Part shown: positions 33,188 through 42,232 of the stretch, in pieces
Position numbering within the stretch: position 1 is the stretch's first letter
Layout of the letters: each line of letters opens with the position of its first letter
Source: Candidatus Iainarchaeum sp.
GTDB lineage: Archaea; Iainarchaeota; Iainarchaeia; Iainarchaeales; GCA-2688035
Assembly (NCBI GenBank): GCA_017610205.1
Contig: JAFCCL010000001.1
Location: 26,805-81,882 of the forward strand
Direction of reading: 5' to 3'
DNA length: 55,078 nucleotides
The notes under the pieces: model-generated
The model's input: only the letters and a program-made list of their open reading frames with translations
What the model was told of the DNA's origin: nothing
The model's database searches: none
Program-made: the position numbers and the translations under genes

Positions 33188-33610
33188 ACCCAGCAGAAGT
33201 CACGCACTTCAGTGCGGGGAGGTTCACGCGAAGAATTTCCTTTAAGTGGAAAACAAATTTGGATTAGATTAAACCGGCAGTATGGAAAAAGCATTTCTTA
33301 TCAAGCCACCCACAAAGCTTTGCAAAAAATGGTTTTTGGAGGAATTGTGGTTAAAGAAAATTACCGCTACAGTGTTTCTTTGAAGTATGTTGAGCAAATG
33401 GTTTCTTTTCTAAGGCAGTTAAGGCAGGGTTATGAAAGCGTGGAAACAGGAATTGAGCCAATTGAAAAGAAAATTTCAGAGCTGATAAAAGAAGTCAAGC
33501 ACACTAATTCTGTTTTGAATGAAGTGCACGAAACACTGCAAAAAGAAGCCCAAACTGTTTTGTGCGTGAAATGAATGCAGGATCCTGCTTTCCGCAATGT
33601 TTTTTTTTAC

Positions 33611-34009
33611 CTATTTTTTTTGAATTGCTGTTTCGAGTTTTTCTTTTAGGTCTTCGTTGTTTCTGTAGAAGATGATTTCTTTTATTGCAGGGCAGCCTTT
33701 TACAAGTTCTGAGACTTTGCTTTTGGCTTTGGCAATAACTATTATTGGCTTGTTTAAAACAATTGCTTCTCTTAGTTCCATTCCCTGTCCTGTTGAAGGA
33801 AGTGATTGTTCTCCAATGATTAAGTCTGCTTTTTTAATCATTTCAAAAGCCCGCTCATAGCGTTCTTCGTCTCCGCCAAAGAATTTTGCTGTGTCAATTG
33901 GAGAAAAAACCTCTATTGCAAAGGGTTTGCAGATTTCAGCAATTGTCCGATATAGTTCTTCCCCTGCACTGTCTTTGGGAAGTGCTCCAAGAATCAAAAT
34001 GTTTTTCAT
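33611..34009 (-). CDS. Nucleoside 2-deoxyribosyltransferase-like protein
   Basis: 132 residues. MKNILILGALPKDSAGEELY starts a Rossmann-like fold; ADLIIGEQSLPSTGQGMELR with the following EAIVLNKPIIVIAK is the S-x-G-x-G-x-E signature of the nucleoside 2-deoxyribosyltransferase/DNPH1 superfamily, where the Glu is the nucleophile. The family splits or exchanges bases of deoxynucleosides or deoxynucleotides. No operon partner; it converges on the interrupted regulator. Confidence 0.75.
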   Translation of the reverse strand: MKNILILGALPKDSAGEELYRTIAEICKPFAIEVFSPIDTAKFFGGDEERYERAFEMIKKADLIIGEQSLPSTGQGMELREAIVLNKPIIVIAKAKSKVSELVKGCPAIKEIIFYRNNEDLKEKLETAIQKK

Positions 34010-34077
34010 TGAAGAAAATAAGGCGTTTACTCTTTTTAAAGCGTTTACTTTGCCGGCAAAACAAAATTGCCGTTGTT

Positions 34078-34446
34078 TTATGCGCTTGCAAATTTTATTT
34101 CAAGCGATTTGAACATTGGTTTCAGGTATACCTCTCTTTTTTTCTTGATTTTTTTAATCATCTTGTGCATTGCAAGAAAAGAGGCGTCCCTGCTTATTGC
34201 TTCCTGTTTTCGCCCAAGTTCTCTGGCCAACTCACCAACTGTTTTTTTCTCAGACTGGTATTTGATTAAACGCCTGAGCAATTCAAGCCTTTGAGGGGAA
34301 AGCAGTCTGTAAAGGTCTTCACCTGTGTCCAAAAAGAGAGTGTGAGTGTTTGAATAAGAATACTTTTTTGGGTTATCAAAGACATCCTTAAGCTCTTTTC
34401 TCTTGTCAGCCCCAATTTTTATCACAAGTTTTTCCATCTTTGCCAC
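34078..34446 (-). CDS. wHTH antitoxin/regulator, HVO_A0114-like (TumA-like)
   Basis: 122 residues. The second half, LLSPQRLELLRRLIKYQSEK and VGELARELGRKQEAISRDAS, is a winged-helix typical of archaeal HVO_A0114-type regulators (SPxRLELL...ELAxxLGRxxxxVSRD). It lies 36 bases downstream of the DUF6516-like gene, and an inverted repeat fills that gap. The pair resembles the known TumE-TumA arrangement; partner identity is inferred. Confidence 0.7.
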   Translation of the reverse strand: MAKMEKLVIKIGADKRKELKDVFDNPKKYSYSNTHTLFLDTGEDLYRLLSPQRLELLRRLIKYQSEKKTVGELARELGRKQEAISRDASFLAMHKMIKKIKKKREVYLKPMFKSLEIKFASA

Positions 34447-34453
34447 CTGTTAA

Positions 34454-34476
34454 TATATAACGCCAAAGGTTATATA
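34454..34476. promoter_or_regulatory. Inverted repeat upstream of the wHTH gene
   Basis: TATATAAC (34454-34461) and GTTATATA (34469-34476) form a perfect 8-bp inverted repeat with a GCCAAAG spacer, in the 36-base gap before the wHTH start. It contains a TATA-like core and would suit autorepression from an internal promoter. Confidence 0.5.
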
Positions 34477-34482
34477 AACTTG

Positions 34483-34812
34483 TTATTTTTCCAAAAACTT
34501 TAGTCTGTAAAGCCTCCAGTTCTTTTCTATCTTTTTAGCCAATTCATCCATTGTTTCAAAACTTTTACTTTTATTTATTATTCTCTTTTCAACAGGTTTT
34601 CTGTAGAATTGGTGTATGTGTACTTCTTCTCGTTTGGAACAATCATAGCGTACTATTTCGGTTGGATTGTCGCTAAAAAAAGTACAATAACTAATAGAAA
34701 ACTCTTCAAGACTTTTTCCATCGGGTGTAAAAACAAACCGAATAAAAATAATATTTTCCTGTGAATTATCCAAAAACCAATTATAGTTCTTTTGCCTCTC
34801 CTTTTCCACCAT
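34483..34812 (-). CDS. TumE/DUF6516-like putative toxin
   Basis: 109 residues. EIVRYDCSKREEVHIHQFYR with the following KPVEKR resembles the conserved RYDxxxxxxHxHxF core of the DUF6516 (TumE) family, with a helical end ELAKKIEKNWRLYRLKFL. It is the first gene of a two-gene minus-strand operon whose second gene is a wHTH protein. It probably acts on RNA or translation, but the family mechanism is not firm in my memory. Confidence 0.6.
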   Translation of the reverse strand: MVEKERQKNYNWFLDNSQENIIFIRFVFTPDGKSLEEFSISYCTFFSDNPTEIVRYDCSKREEVHIHQFYRKPVEKRIINKSKSFETMDELAKKIEKNWRLYRLKFLEK

Positions 34813-34975
34813 TAAAAACAGCCCTTTGAATACTTGTTTTTGGTCTTTAAATTCGCTTTGAGAGTGGATTTCCGATGAAATTCACAAACCAGATATTCTT
34901 TCTTCCTAATACATTCATCAAAAAAATACCCTTTTTAACTGTTTTTGCTTTTTGTCCTTTTAAGGGTGATAAAAA

Positions 34976-36277
34976 GTGAAGATTGCAGTAATTGGAACAG
35001 GTTACGTTGGTCTTGTTGCAGGTACTTGTTTTGCTGACATGGGACACGACGTGATATGCGTTGACATTGACGAGGAAAAGATAAAAGTGCTAAACGAGGG
35101 AAAGGTGCCTATTTACGAACCAGGTTTAGAAGAGCTAATTGCAAAAAACAAGGCAAAGATTGTTTTTACAACCGATTTTGATGATGCTGTAAGGAAAAGC
35201 GAGGTTGTATTTATTGCTGTTGGAACTCCTCCAAAGCCAAACGGCGGAGCTGACTTAAGCTATGTTGAAAATGTTGCACGCGGAATTGCTGTAGCGGCAA
35301 AAAAGCCAAAGATTGTGGTGGAAAAAAGCACTGTTCCTGTTCAAACCTGTGAAAGGATAATTCAGGTACTGGACTGCAATAATGGGGATGGAAATGGAAA
35401 CGGTGTAAAACACACTGTTGTAAGCAATCCGGAATTTTTAAGGGAAGGAAGTGCTGTTGTGGATTTTTTAAAGCCTGACAGAGTTGTAATCGGAACAGAC
35501 AACGAAAAGGCAAGGAATGCAATGGAAGAATTGTATGCTCCACTGAAAGCAGAAATGGTTTTTACAGATATTAAAAGCGCTGAATTAATAAAGCACGCAA
35601 GCAACAGTTTTCTTGCAGCAAAAATAAGCTTTATTAATTCTGTTGCAAACGTTTGTGAAAAGACGGGTGCAGACATTGAAATGGTTGCAAAAGGAATGGG
35701 GCTGGACAAAAGAATTGGCCCAAGCTTTTTGAACGCAGGAATTGGCTACGGCGGATTCTGCTTTCCAAAAGACGTTGAAGCATTTATTGCAATCTCTGAA
35801 AAAAACGGCTACGATTTTAAGATTTTAAAAGAAGTGCAGGATGTAAACAAGTTTCAAAAAGAAAACTTTGTAAAAACCGTTGAAGATGCCTTGTGGAATT
35901 TAAACGGCAAAACAATCGGAATTCTAGGGCTTGCATTTAAACCAAATACTGATGACATGAGGTTTGCTCCAAGCATTGACATTGTAAACGCTTTGCTGAA
36001 AGAAGGTGCAAAAGTAAAAGCGTTTGACCCAGAGGCAATGGAGCGGGCAAAAACAATTTTTGGAGACAAAATAGAGTACTGCAAGGACAAGTACGAGGTT
36101 GCAGAACAAGCAGACGCAGTGCTATTTTTAACCGAGTGGAAGCAGTTTGTGGAAATTGATTTGGACAAAATGAAAAAGTCAATGAAGCAATTTTTTGTTT
36201 TTGACGGAAGAAACATTTTTAAGCCAAAGGCAATGAGGGCAAAGGGATTCAAATACGAAAGCATTGGAAGGCTTTGA
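34976..36277 (+). CDS. ugd: UDP-glucose 6-dehydrogenase
   Basis: 433 residues. MKIAVIGTGYVGLVAGTCFA binds NAD, EKSTVPVQTCERI, NPEFLREGSAVVDF (substrate), and the catalytic cysteine in GIGYGGFCFPKDVEAFI identify UDP-glucose dehydrogenase; LGLAFKPNTDDMRFAPS closes the family pattern. It oxidises UDP-glucose to UDP-glucuronate. The GTG start at 34976 follows AGGGTGAT. Downstream are a sugar-1-phosphate nucleotidyltransferase and UDP-glucuronate decarboxylase, so these three genes can make UDP-xylose from glucose-1-phosphate. Confidence 0.93.
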   Translation: MKIAVIGTGYVGLVAGTCFADMGHDVICVDIDEEKIKVLNEGKVPIYEPGLEELIAKNKAKIVFTTDFDDAVRKSEVVFIAVGTPPKPNGGADLSYVENVARGIAVAAKKPKIVVEKSTVPVQTCERIIQVLDCNNGDGNGNGVKHTVVSNPEFLREGSAVVDFLKPDRVVIGTDNEKARNAMEELYAPLKAEMVFTDIKSAELIKHASNSFLAAKISFINSVANVCEKTGADIEMVAKGMGLDKRIGPSFLNAGIGYGGFCFPKDVEAFIAISEKNGYDFKILKEVQDVNKFQKENFVKTVEDALWNLNGKTIGILGLAFKPNTDDMRFAPSIDIVNALLKEGAKVKAFDPEAMERAKTIFGDKIEYCKDKYEVAEQADAVLFLTEWKQFVEIDLDKMKKSMKQFFVFDGRNIFKPKAMRAKGFKYESIGRL

Positions 36278-36325
36278 ATGTTGGAATGGTTTGAAAGTGT
36301 GGTAAATGTTTAAGGGGCTGTTTAA

Positions 36326-37063
36326 ATGAAGGTAATTATTCCTGTTGCAGGTTATGCAACAAGGCTTTATCCGCTTACTGAAAACAAGCCAAAGGCATTG
36401 CTTGAAGTAAAAGGCAGTCCAATAATTGAACACATTGTAAAAAGAATTGAGGAACTGCCTGAAGTAAGCGAAATTTTTGTTGTAAGCAATGACAAATACT
36501 TTCAAAATTTTGAACAATGGCAAAAGGGCTTTTCAGGCAGTGTTCCAGTAAAGGTTTTGAACGACGGAACAAAAAGCAACGACGACAGGCTTGGGCAAAT
36601 TGGAGACATTGAGTTTGCAATTAGAGAATTTGGTTCTGAAGAGGATTTGCTTGTAATTGCAGGAGACAATTTGTTCAATTTTGGTCTTGCTCCTGTTTAC
36701 AATTTTTTTAAGGAAAAAAATGAAATTGTAAACGCATTGTACGACATTAATGATTTGGAGGCAGCAAAGCACCTTGGAGTAATGTCAATTGACAAGGAAA
36801 CAGGTCTTGTTGTTTCATTTGAAGAAAAGCCAGAGGAACCAAAGAGTACAAATGTTTCGCTTGGAATTTATTTTTTTCCAAAGGAAAAACTTTGTGAATT
36901 TAAGGCCTTTTTGGACAACGGAGGAACTGCTGACAAGATTGGTTATCTTATGGCAGAGCTTACTCAAAAGAAAAAGCTTTTTGGTTTTGTTTACTCTGAA
37001 AAATGGTTTGACATCGGTGTTTTGCCTGCTTTGGAGAAAGCAAGAAAGGAATTTGAGCCATAA
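36326..37063 (+). CDS. Sugar-1-phosphate nucleotidyltransferase (UTP/dTTP-glucose-1-phosphate type)
   Basis: 245 residues. MKVIIPVAGYATRLYPLTEN (a variant of GGxGTRLxPLT), KPKALLEVKGSPIIEHIVKR, LVIAGDNLFNFGL (metal Asp), VSFEEKPEEPKS, and a WFDIGVLPAL end. It makes an NDP-glucose-like donor. It lies between ugd and the UDP-glucuronate decarboxylase, so UDP-glucose is a plausible product (inference). Confidence 0.85.
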   Translation: MKVIIPVAGYATRLYPLTENKPKALLEVKGSPIIEHIVKRIEELPEVSEIFVVSNDKYFQNFEQWQKGFSGSVPVKVLNDGTKSNDDRLGQIGDIEFAIREFGSEEDLLVIAGDNLFNFGLAPVYNFFKEKNEIVNALYDINDLEAAKHLGVMSIDKETGLVVSFEEKPEEPKSTNVSLGIYFFPKEKLCEFKAFLDNGGTADKIGYLMAELTQKKKLFGFVYSEKWFDIGVLPALEKARKEFEP

Positions 37064-37143
37064 GGCAAGTGCTTTAGTTTGAGTCGTTTGGCAATCAGAT
37101 ACTTTAAATAGTTTTTATTACTTCATTTATCAGGTGTTCTGAT

Positions 37144-38079
37144 TTGAAAACAGCTGTTGTAACAGGCGGAGCAGGTTTTATTGGAAGCCATTTGTGTGAA
37201 GTTCTTATTGAAAAAGGCAACAGGGTAATATGCGTTGACAACCTTGTTACCGGAAGCAAACTAAACATTTCTCATCTGCTTAAAAGAAAGAGTTTCAGGT
37301 TTGTAAAGCACGATATTACAAAACCACTGAAAGTAAAAGGACAGGTTGACAGAATATTTAACCTTGCAAGTCCTGCTTCTCCAAAAGACTTTTCAAGAAT
37401 TCCTGTGGAAATAATGATGACAAATTCTTTGGGAACAAAAAACATGCTTGATTTGGCTGTTGAAAAAAAGGCGATGTTTTTGGAAACCTCTACAAGTGAA
37501 GTTTACGGGCAGCCATTAGAGCATCCGCAGAAGGAAACCTATTTGGGAAATGTGAACACAATTGGTGAAAGAAGCTGTTATGACGAAAGCAAGAGGTTTG
37601 CAGAAGCACTTGTTTACTCCTATGCAAGAAAAACAGGGATTGAAACAAGGACTGCGAGAATTTTCAACACTTACGGTCCAAGAATGGGGCTTGATGATGG
37701 AAGGGTTACTCCGAATTTCATAATGCAGGCGCTTGAAGGAAAACTTCTTACAATTTACGGAAACGGAAAGCAAACAAGGTCTTTTTGCTTTGTAACCGAC
37801 ATGGTTGCAGGATTAATTGCCTTAATGGAATCAGATTACAGCAAGCCTGTGAACCTTGGCAACCCGCACGAAATGACTGTAAAAGAATTTGCAGAAGCGG
37901 TTTTAAAAATTTCAAAAAGCAAAAGCAGTCTGTCTTTTACAAAGCTTCCGGAAGACGATCCTGCAAGAAGAAAGCCTGATATTTCACTTGCAAAAAAAAA
38001 GCTTGGGTGGGCTCCGAAAGTAGGGCTTGAAGAAGGGCTTGCAAAAACAATTGAATGGTTTAAGCAACAAAACAGTTGA
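37144..38079 (+). CDS. uxs: UDP-glucuronate decarboxylase (UDP-xylose synthase)
   Basis: 311 residues, extended [23 protein letters not shown] binds [23 protein letters not shown] is the HLASPASPxxYxxxP hallmark of [23 protein letters not shown] and the catalytic [34 protein letters not shown]. It decarboxylates UDP-glucuronate to UDP-xylose. The TTG start at 37144 follows AGGTG and a TATA (CTTTAAATAG, about 37101-37110). It is followed after 10 bases by the LPG-synthase-like gene. Confidence 0.92.
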   Translation: MKTAVVTGGAGFIGSHLCEVLIEKGNRVICVDNLVTGSKLNISHLLKRKSFRFVKHDITKPLKVKGQVDRIFNLASPASPKDFSRIPVEIMMTNSLGTKNMLDLAVEKKAMFLETSTSEVYGQPLEHPQKETYLGNVNTIGERSCYDESKRFAEALVYSYARKTGIETRTARIFNTYGPRMGLDDGRVTPNFIMQALEGKLLTIYGNGKQTRSFCFVTDMVAGLIALMESDYSKPVNLGNPHEMTVKEFAEAVLKISKSKSSLSFTKLPEDDPARRKPDISLAKKKLGWAPKVGLEEGLAKTIEWFKQQNS

Positions 38080-38119
38080 ATGGTTTTAATTGGCAAAAGC
38101 ACTGGTTGTGTTAATTTTT

Positions 38120-39073
38120 ATGAAATATGTAAAATATCTTGGTCTGATAGGGCTTGCGGTTTTTGTTTATATTATTTGGTCAATTGGAATTGATAACCTT
38201 GTTCAAAGTTTTTCTCAATTAGATCCGGTGCTTTTTGCGCTTGCTTTGCTGATTACGATTCCGTCAGTTTTGCTCAAAGCATACAAGCAATCGCTTTTAG
38301 TAAATGGTTTTGGAGCAAAGCTTGGCATTATAGATTCTGCAAGAATCTGGCTTATTGGATTTTTCTTTTCAATTATTACTCCTGGCAAATCAGGTGATGC
38401 AATCAAATGTGTTTACTTTTCTGACAAAACATCTGTAAGCACTGGCAAAGGTCTTTTGGCTGTTGTTGTTGAGCGCTTTTTTGATGTGGCAGTTCTTTTT
38501 GCATTGGCTCTCTTAGGACTTTTTGTGATTTCCTCTTATTTGATTCTTGACGTTGACCTTTTCATACCGCTACTTGCAATATTTTTAGTTTTCCTTGCAG
38601 TTGCATACCTTTTGACAAAAAAAAACCTTGTTTTTGTTGTCTTCAAACCATTTTACAGATTTTTTATTCCAAAAAGGTTTAATGAAAAAATAAAAGGCGG
38701 GCTTGATGAATTTTTTGACGGAATAAAAATTTACAAGTCAAAAAAAGGGCTGATGCTTAAAGCAGGCCTTCTTACTGTTTTGTTATGGGTTATTGCAGCG
38801 ATTCAGTATTATATTCTTGCACTGTCGTTGAACATTCCAATTTCTTTTGAATACCTTTTCATTATAATGCCAATAGTGAACCTTTTGGGAATTTTGCCGA
38901 TTGCGTTTAATGGAATTGGAACAAGGGAAATTTCGTTGGTGTTCTTCTTTGCTCTTGTTTCATTGCCTGCAAGCACAGCGGTTTCTTTTTCATTGCTTGT
39001 GTTCTTTTTAACCCTAATCCTTGGTGGTGCAGGATTTATTTTAACACTTGGAGAAAAAAAGAAAATGTTTTAA
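38120..39073 (+). CDS. LPG-synthase-TM/flippase-like membrane protein (UPF0104)
   Basis: 317 residues from ATG 38120; a TTG at 38090 would add ten. Eight or so membrane helices. SIITPGKSGDAIKCVYFSDK and KGLLAVVVERFFDVAVLFAL match the core of the lysylphosphatidylglycerol synthase transmembrane family (PF03706), and PIAFNGIGTREISLVFFFAL is its second motif. Archaeal relatives (AglD-neighbour types) may move lipid-linked sugars, but this is not shown. It ends convergent with, and overlapping by four bases, the methyltransferase gene. Confidence 0.8.
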   Translation: MKYVKYLGLIGLAVFVYIIWSIGIDNLVQSFSQLDPVLFALALLITIPSVLLKAYKQSLLVNGFGAKLGIIDSARIWLIGFFFSIITPGKSGDAIKCVYFSDKTSVSTGKGLLAVVVERFFDVAVLFALALLGLFVISSYLILDVDLFIPLLAIFLVFLAVAYLLTKKNLVFVVFKPFYRFFIPKRFNEKIKGGLDEFFDGIKIYKSKKGLMLKAGLLTVLLWVIAAIQYYILALSLNIPISFEYLFIIMPIVNLLGILPIAFNGIGTREISLVFFFALVSLPASTAVSFSLLVFFLTLILGGAGFILTLGEKKKMF

Positions 39074-39630
39074 AAAACTGGTTTGATCTTTGTACCGGTC
39101 TTCTTTCTAAATTTTATAATATCTGTAAGACCCCAGATTGTTTTTTCTTTCTCGACTTCAAAAAGGTCTTCAAACAGTTTTTTCCATTCTTTTTTTGTGT
39201 GAATGTTTATGTGGTCTTCTTTGAATGAAGAACCTGCTATGTTTGTGAAAAAAAACCAGACTGTCTGTGCAAAAAACGAGCCACTAAAGGAAGAAAATAC
39301 AAAAACGCCGTCTTTCTTTAGTACTCTGTATATTTCTTTTTTTGCATTCTTAAGATTTGAAATGTGTTCAAATATTTCTGTGGCAACAATAGCATCAAAT
39401 GTTTCGTCTGGAAAAGGGATGTTTTCAACTGAACCCTTTTTAAAATCAAAACTTTTGTCTTCACAATCCTTAATATCCAACCCGGTTCCTCTTCCTAGAA
39501 TTTTAATGAAAGAGCCATCGCTCATTGTTTTGCAAGGTTTGCAACAACCTATATCCAAAACCCTTTCTTTTGAACCCACAAATTCAGCCGCTGTCATATA
39601 TCTTTTCCTGTGCCAAATTTCCCTTATCAT
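39070..39630 (-). CDS. Class I SAM-dependent methyltransferase
   Basis: 186 residues. RVLDIGCCKPCKTMSDGS (motif I), GLDIKDCEDKSF, DAIVATEIFEHISNLKNAKK (motif II and Hxx) and VLKKDGVFVFSSFSGSF follow the Rossmann methyltransferase order. It carries two adjacent cysteines in motif I in an unusual spot. It is likely to methylate a sugar or lipid of the glycan made here; no substrate can be named. Confidence 0.8.
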   Translation of the reverse strand: MIREIWHRKRYMTAAEFVGSKERVLDIGCCKPCKTMSDGSFIKILGRGTGLDIKDCEDKSFDFKKGSVENIPFPDETFDAIVATEIFEHISNLKNAKKEIYRVLKKDGVFVFSSFSGSFFAQTVWFFFTNIAGSSFKEDHINIHTKKEWKKLFEDLFEVEKEKTIWGLTDIIKFRKKTGTKIKPVF

Positions 39631-39652
39631 AAAATCACAACTCTAACAGTTT

Positions 39653-40363
39653 TTATTTTTCCGAAACAAGTATTGCCTTAAGTTTTAACAAACCAACGAA
39701 CATTTTCACATTACTTATGCCCAATATCATCTTAGCTTCACCCACATGTTTCCATGTTATTGGAATGACGCCTATTTCAATACCTTCTTTTTTTGCACGG
39801 GCAAACAATTCCACATCAAAAATCCATCGTTCTGAAACAAGTTTTTTCGCAATTTTTCTTCCAGTTTCTTTACGAAATCCTTTAAATCCGCAAAGCGAAT
39901 CATTTATTCCTGTATTAAAAATTATTAAAACAAGGCGGTTGAAAACTTTTCCCGCTATAATTCTTTGAAACGGTTGTTTTCTTATTATCTTACTTTTTTT
40001 ACTTGCTCTGGTGCCTGTTACAAACTCGTATTTTTTAAGTGCTTCAATCATTTTTGGTAATTCGGACGGTGAAGTTGAACCGTCTGCATCCATAAACACT
40101 ACAAAATCGGATTTGGCTGCAAGTAATCCTTTTTTTACGGCATAACCCTTACCTTTGTTTGTCTTGTAAGAAATTATCCTTATACGCTTTCCAAATACCT
40201 CAAGTTTTTTAAGCGTCTTGTCAGTACTGCCATCGTTCACTACTAATATTTCTTTCAAAACATGGTTCTTTTTTTTGAATGCTTCAAGGTCGGAAAGAAA
40301 AGAAACAATTCTATTTTCTTCATTGTAGGCCGGAACTATTACTGTAAGTGTCTTCGAAGCCAT
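39653..40363 (-). CDS. GT2 glycosyltransferase, dolichyl-phosphate sugar synthase-like
   Basis: 236 residues from ATG 40363 (four codons inside the longest frame). LTVIVPAYNEENRIVSFLSD, EILVVNDGSTDKTLKKLEVF, FVVFMDADGSTSPSELPKMI (DxD) and NDSLCGFKGFRKETGRKIAK follow the Dpm1/ALG5 pattern, in which C-G-F-[KR] is typical. No membrane helix is obvious. It lies on the minus strand after the methyltransferase gene with 22 bases between. Confidence 0.85.
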   Translation of the reverse strand: MASKTLTVIVPAYNEENRIVSFLSDLEAFKKKNHVLKEILVVNDGSTDKTLKKLEVFGKRIRIISYKTNKGKGYAVKKGLLAAKSDFVVFMDADGSTSPSELPKMIEALKKYEFVTGTRASKKSKIIRKQPFQRIIAGKVFNRLVLIIFNTGINDSLCGFKGFRKETGRKIAKKLVSERWIFDVELFARAKKEGIEIGVIPITWKHVGEAKMILGISNVKMFVGLLKLKAILVSEK

Positions 40364-40531
40364 ATAAATTACCAACTTTGTCTATCGCAAAAACAGAAGC
40401 GAACGCAACCGAATTTAATAATCTGCTATTGTTTTTTTAAATATATCCAACTGTCTTCGGAAAACATTCGGTCCGTTGAAAAGTTAATCTTACGTTAAAA
40501 ATTAAAACACTTACTAAAACAATTACCTTTA

Positions 40532-42232
40532 ATGTTTTGGAAAAAAATGATATGTTTGGGGGAAAAACATCTGCCCCTTCTATTAATACTCCTTTTCGCA
40601 GTTTTTCTCCAGTCAATATGGCTTTCGGCTGATCCGCCTTCGGAAATAAGCTGGAGCAATGGAATATTTACTGATCCTGGTATAAGAGCAACTGAAGCCA
40701 GAAACATTATTCTTTTTGGGTCCAACTATCCGCTTGGTAACCAGGAGATTCCTTACTTTATGAGCCCTTTGCTCACTTCAACTTTAATCCCTTGGTTTAG
40801 TGTTTTTGGAATAGGTTATGCTCAGCTAAGGGTGCTTTCAATTCTCTTCTATCTCTTTTCAGTAATTGCACTATACGTTTTGTCAAAAGAAGTGGCATCA
40901 AGACAAACAGCAACCATTGCCGTTTTTCTGTTTGCGTTCTCCTTTCCAGTAATAATGTATGGCAAATACGGTCTTCTTGAAGTGTTTGCAATGCCTTTTC
41001 TTATTCTTTCCATGTTATTTGCTGTAAAAAGTATAACTTTTGTAAAAGATAAATCTCTTCAGATTATTGCCTGTCAAAAGTCTGGAAAAGAATTTGCCTT
41101 AAAGATACTCTCCCTGTTGTTTTTTTTCATGGCATTTTTGTTCAAGCCAACTTCTCTTGTTTTACTACCTGTACTTGGATTACTTTTTTTGGTGGGCAAA
41201 GACTGTTTTTTATCCAAAAAAAAATTGCCAAGTGCAATAGTACTTATGGCATTATTAGTTACATTCCTTTCCTTAACTTTTTTCTTTGACCCGCGATTTT
41301 TTGACATTTCAGGTTCGCAGGTACCAGCGGCGTTTGGTGCAAGTGCAATAATGATTGTGCGCAATATACTGTTAATGTTTGCAAATAATTTGTTTGCACA
41401 AACAGCAGTAATTTTCTCACTAGCACTTGTGGCTTCCCTCTTTGCAGTATTCAGACTTGCCAAGCACGGTTTCATAAAAATTACTCCAAAAACCGCTATC
41501 TTTATGTGGTTCTTTTTCAGCACTCTTGGTTTATCATTACTTTCATACCAACCACCGAGATATTTTCTCATAATTCTTCCTCCAATGTGCTTTCTTGCCG
41601 CAGACGCAATCTCCCATTTTGCAACTAATATTCCAAACAAGACTTTCTTTTCAAAGAAAAACATGCTTTTTTTTATACCATGGCTTTTAGTAGCCAGTTT
41701 TTGGATTGCTGTTTCATCAAACAAATTCATTTTTGCAAAAGCCTTTGACCTATTGTTTTTCTTTCCTACAATTTTTATCATCTTTCTCATAACATCATAT
41801 CTAATTTGCCGTTTTCTCCTGTCCTTGTTGTCAAAAAGAAATGTAAGAAAAACGTTTGTGTTAGGTATATTCCTGCTATTTGTTTTGTCAAGTGTATTAC
41901 CGTTTGCGAATTGGGCAATGTCTCCAAATTATTCTCTTACGGAAACTGCAAACTATCTTGAAGCAGATGTAGGTCCTGAAGCGATTGTAATTGGGTTCTC
42001 TACAAACTGGCTTTGTATTGAAACAAGTCTAAAATGCATTCCGATGTTCAATACTTTTAACAACAAACAGCCTTTTGAAAGATTTAAACCAAGTCATTTA
42101 ATTATACAACCTGGTCTTGATGATGAACTTTTGGATGAAATTTATCCAAATGGCTGGAGGAGTCGGCTTGAATTCATAAAAAATTACTATGTTGGAAGAG
42201 ACGAACTTGGTTTATACAGATTAATTGGGTAA
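40532..42232 (+). CDS. GT39-like multi-pass glycosyltransferase
   Basis: 566 residues with about 11-12 membrane helices. SNGIFTDPGIRATEARNIIL in the first external loop carries the acidic residues found in GT-C glycosyltransferases, FAFSFPVIMYGKYGLLEVFA is in helix 4-5, and a short soluble end (about 480-566) follows. It probably uses a lipid-linked sugar to glycosylate a lipid or protein on the outside. The acceptor is unknown. The region between it and the GT2 gene at 40363 is a 168-base divergent promoter stretch. Confidence 0.75.
   Translation: MFWKKMICLGEKHLPLLLILLFAVFLQSIWLSADPPSEISWSNGIFTDPGIRATEARNIILFGSNYPLGNQEIPYFMSPLLTSTLIPWFSVFGIGYAQLRVLSILFYLFSVIALYVLSKEVASRQTATIAVFLFAFSFPVIMYGKYGLLEVFAMPFLILSMLFAVKSITFVKDKSLQIIACQKSGKEFALKILSLLFFFMAFLFKPTSLVLLPVLGLLFLVGKDCFLSKKKLPSAIVLMALLVTFLSLTFFFDPRFFDISGSQVPAAFGASAIMIVRNILLMFANNLFAQTAVIFSLALVASLFAVFRLAKHGFIKITPKTAIFMWFFFSTLGLSLLSYQPPRYFLIILPPMCFLAADAISHFATNIPNKTFFSKKNMLFFIPWLLVASFWIAVSSNKFIFAKAFDLLFFFPTIFIIFLITSYLICRFLLSLLSKRNVRKTFVLGIFLLFVLSSVLPFANWAMSPNYSLTETANYLEADVGPEAIVIGFSTNWLCIETSLKCIPMFNTFNNKQPFERFKPSHLIIQPGLDDELLDEIYPNGWRSRLEFIKNYYVGRDELGLYRLIG

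Larger units (their letters stand above)
32618..33226 (+). mobile_element. Intact IS200-type element (tnpA only)
   Basis: About 609 bp with one gene, tnpA. Left end: perfect hairpin CCCACTAC-TTTA-GTAGTGGG (32626-32645). Right end: CGCACT-TC-AGTGCG (33203-33216) followed by GGGGAGGTTCA. Ends are set by the frame restoration of the interrupted host gene; there is no target duplication, as expected of the single-strand HUH mechanism. The right end resembles the fragment at 25971-26128. Confidence 0.8.
32486..33574 (+). pseudogene. Winged-helix regulator split by an IS200 insertion
   Basis: The first 44 codons (32486-32617, MAAKQHSSQNRGGNK...YSQLLLARE) run into the left end of the IS element, and the rest (33227-33574) reads REEFPLSGKQIWIRLNRQYG, SYQATHKALQKMVFGGIVVKE and continues to a coiled C-terminus. 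Removing 32618-33226 rejoins the frame as ARE-REEFP, giving a protein of about 159 residues with the look of an archaeal wHTH regulator. The 3' part alone could be expressed from a start inside the IS end (33212), but the intact regulator is lost. Confidence 0.75.

Noticed and set aside
8248..34885. Similar 25-base motif GAGTGGnTTTCCGnTGA at 8248 and 34862
   Set aside because: 15 of 17 core bases agree, but matches of this quality are expected by chance many times in 55 kb of AT-rich DNA, and the surroundings are unlike.
34847..35047. Minus-strand frame overlapping the ugd start
   Set aside because: Cys/Ser/Thr-rich product with no family, antisense to the NAD-binding part of ugd.
41074..41790. 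238-codon minus-strand frame inside the GT39-like gene
   Set aside because: Antisense to a membrane protein gene; the Lys/Asn/Ala-rich product is the usual mirror of hydrophobic codons.
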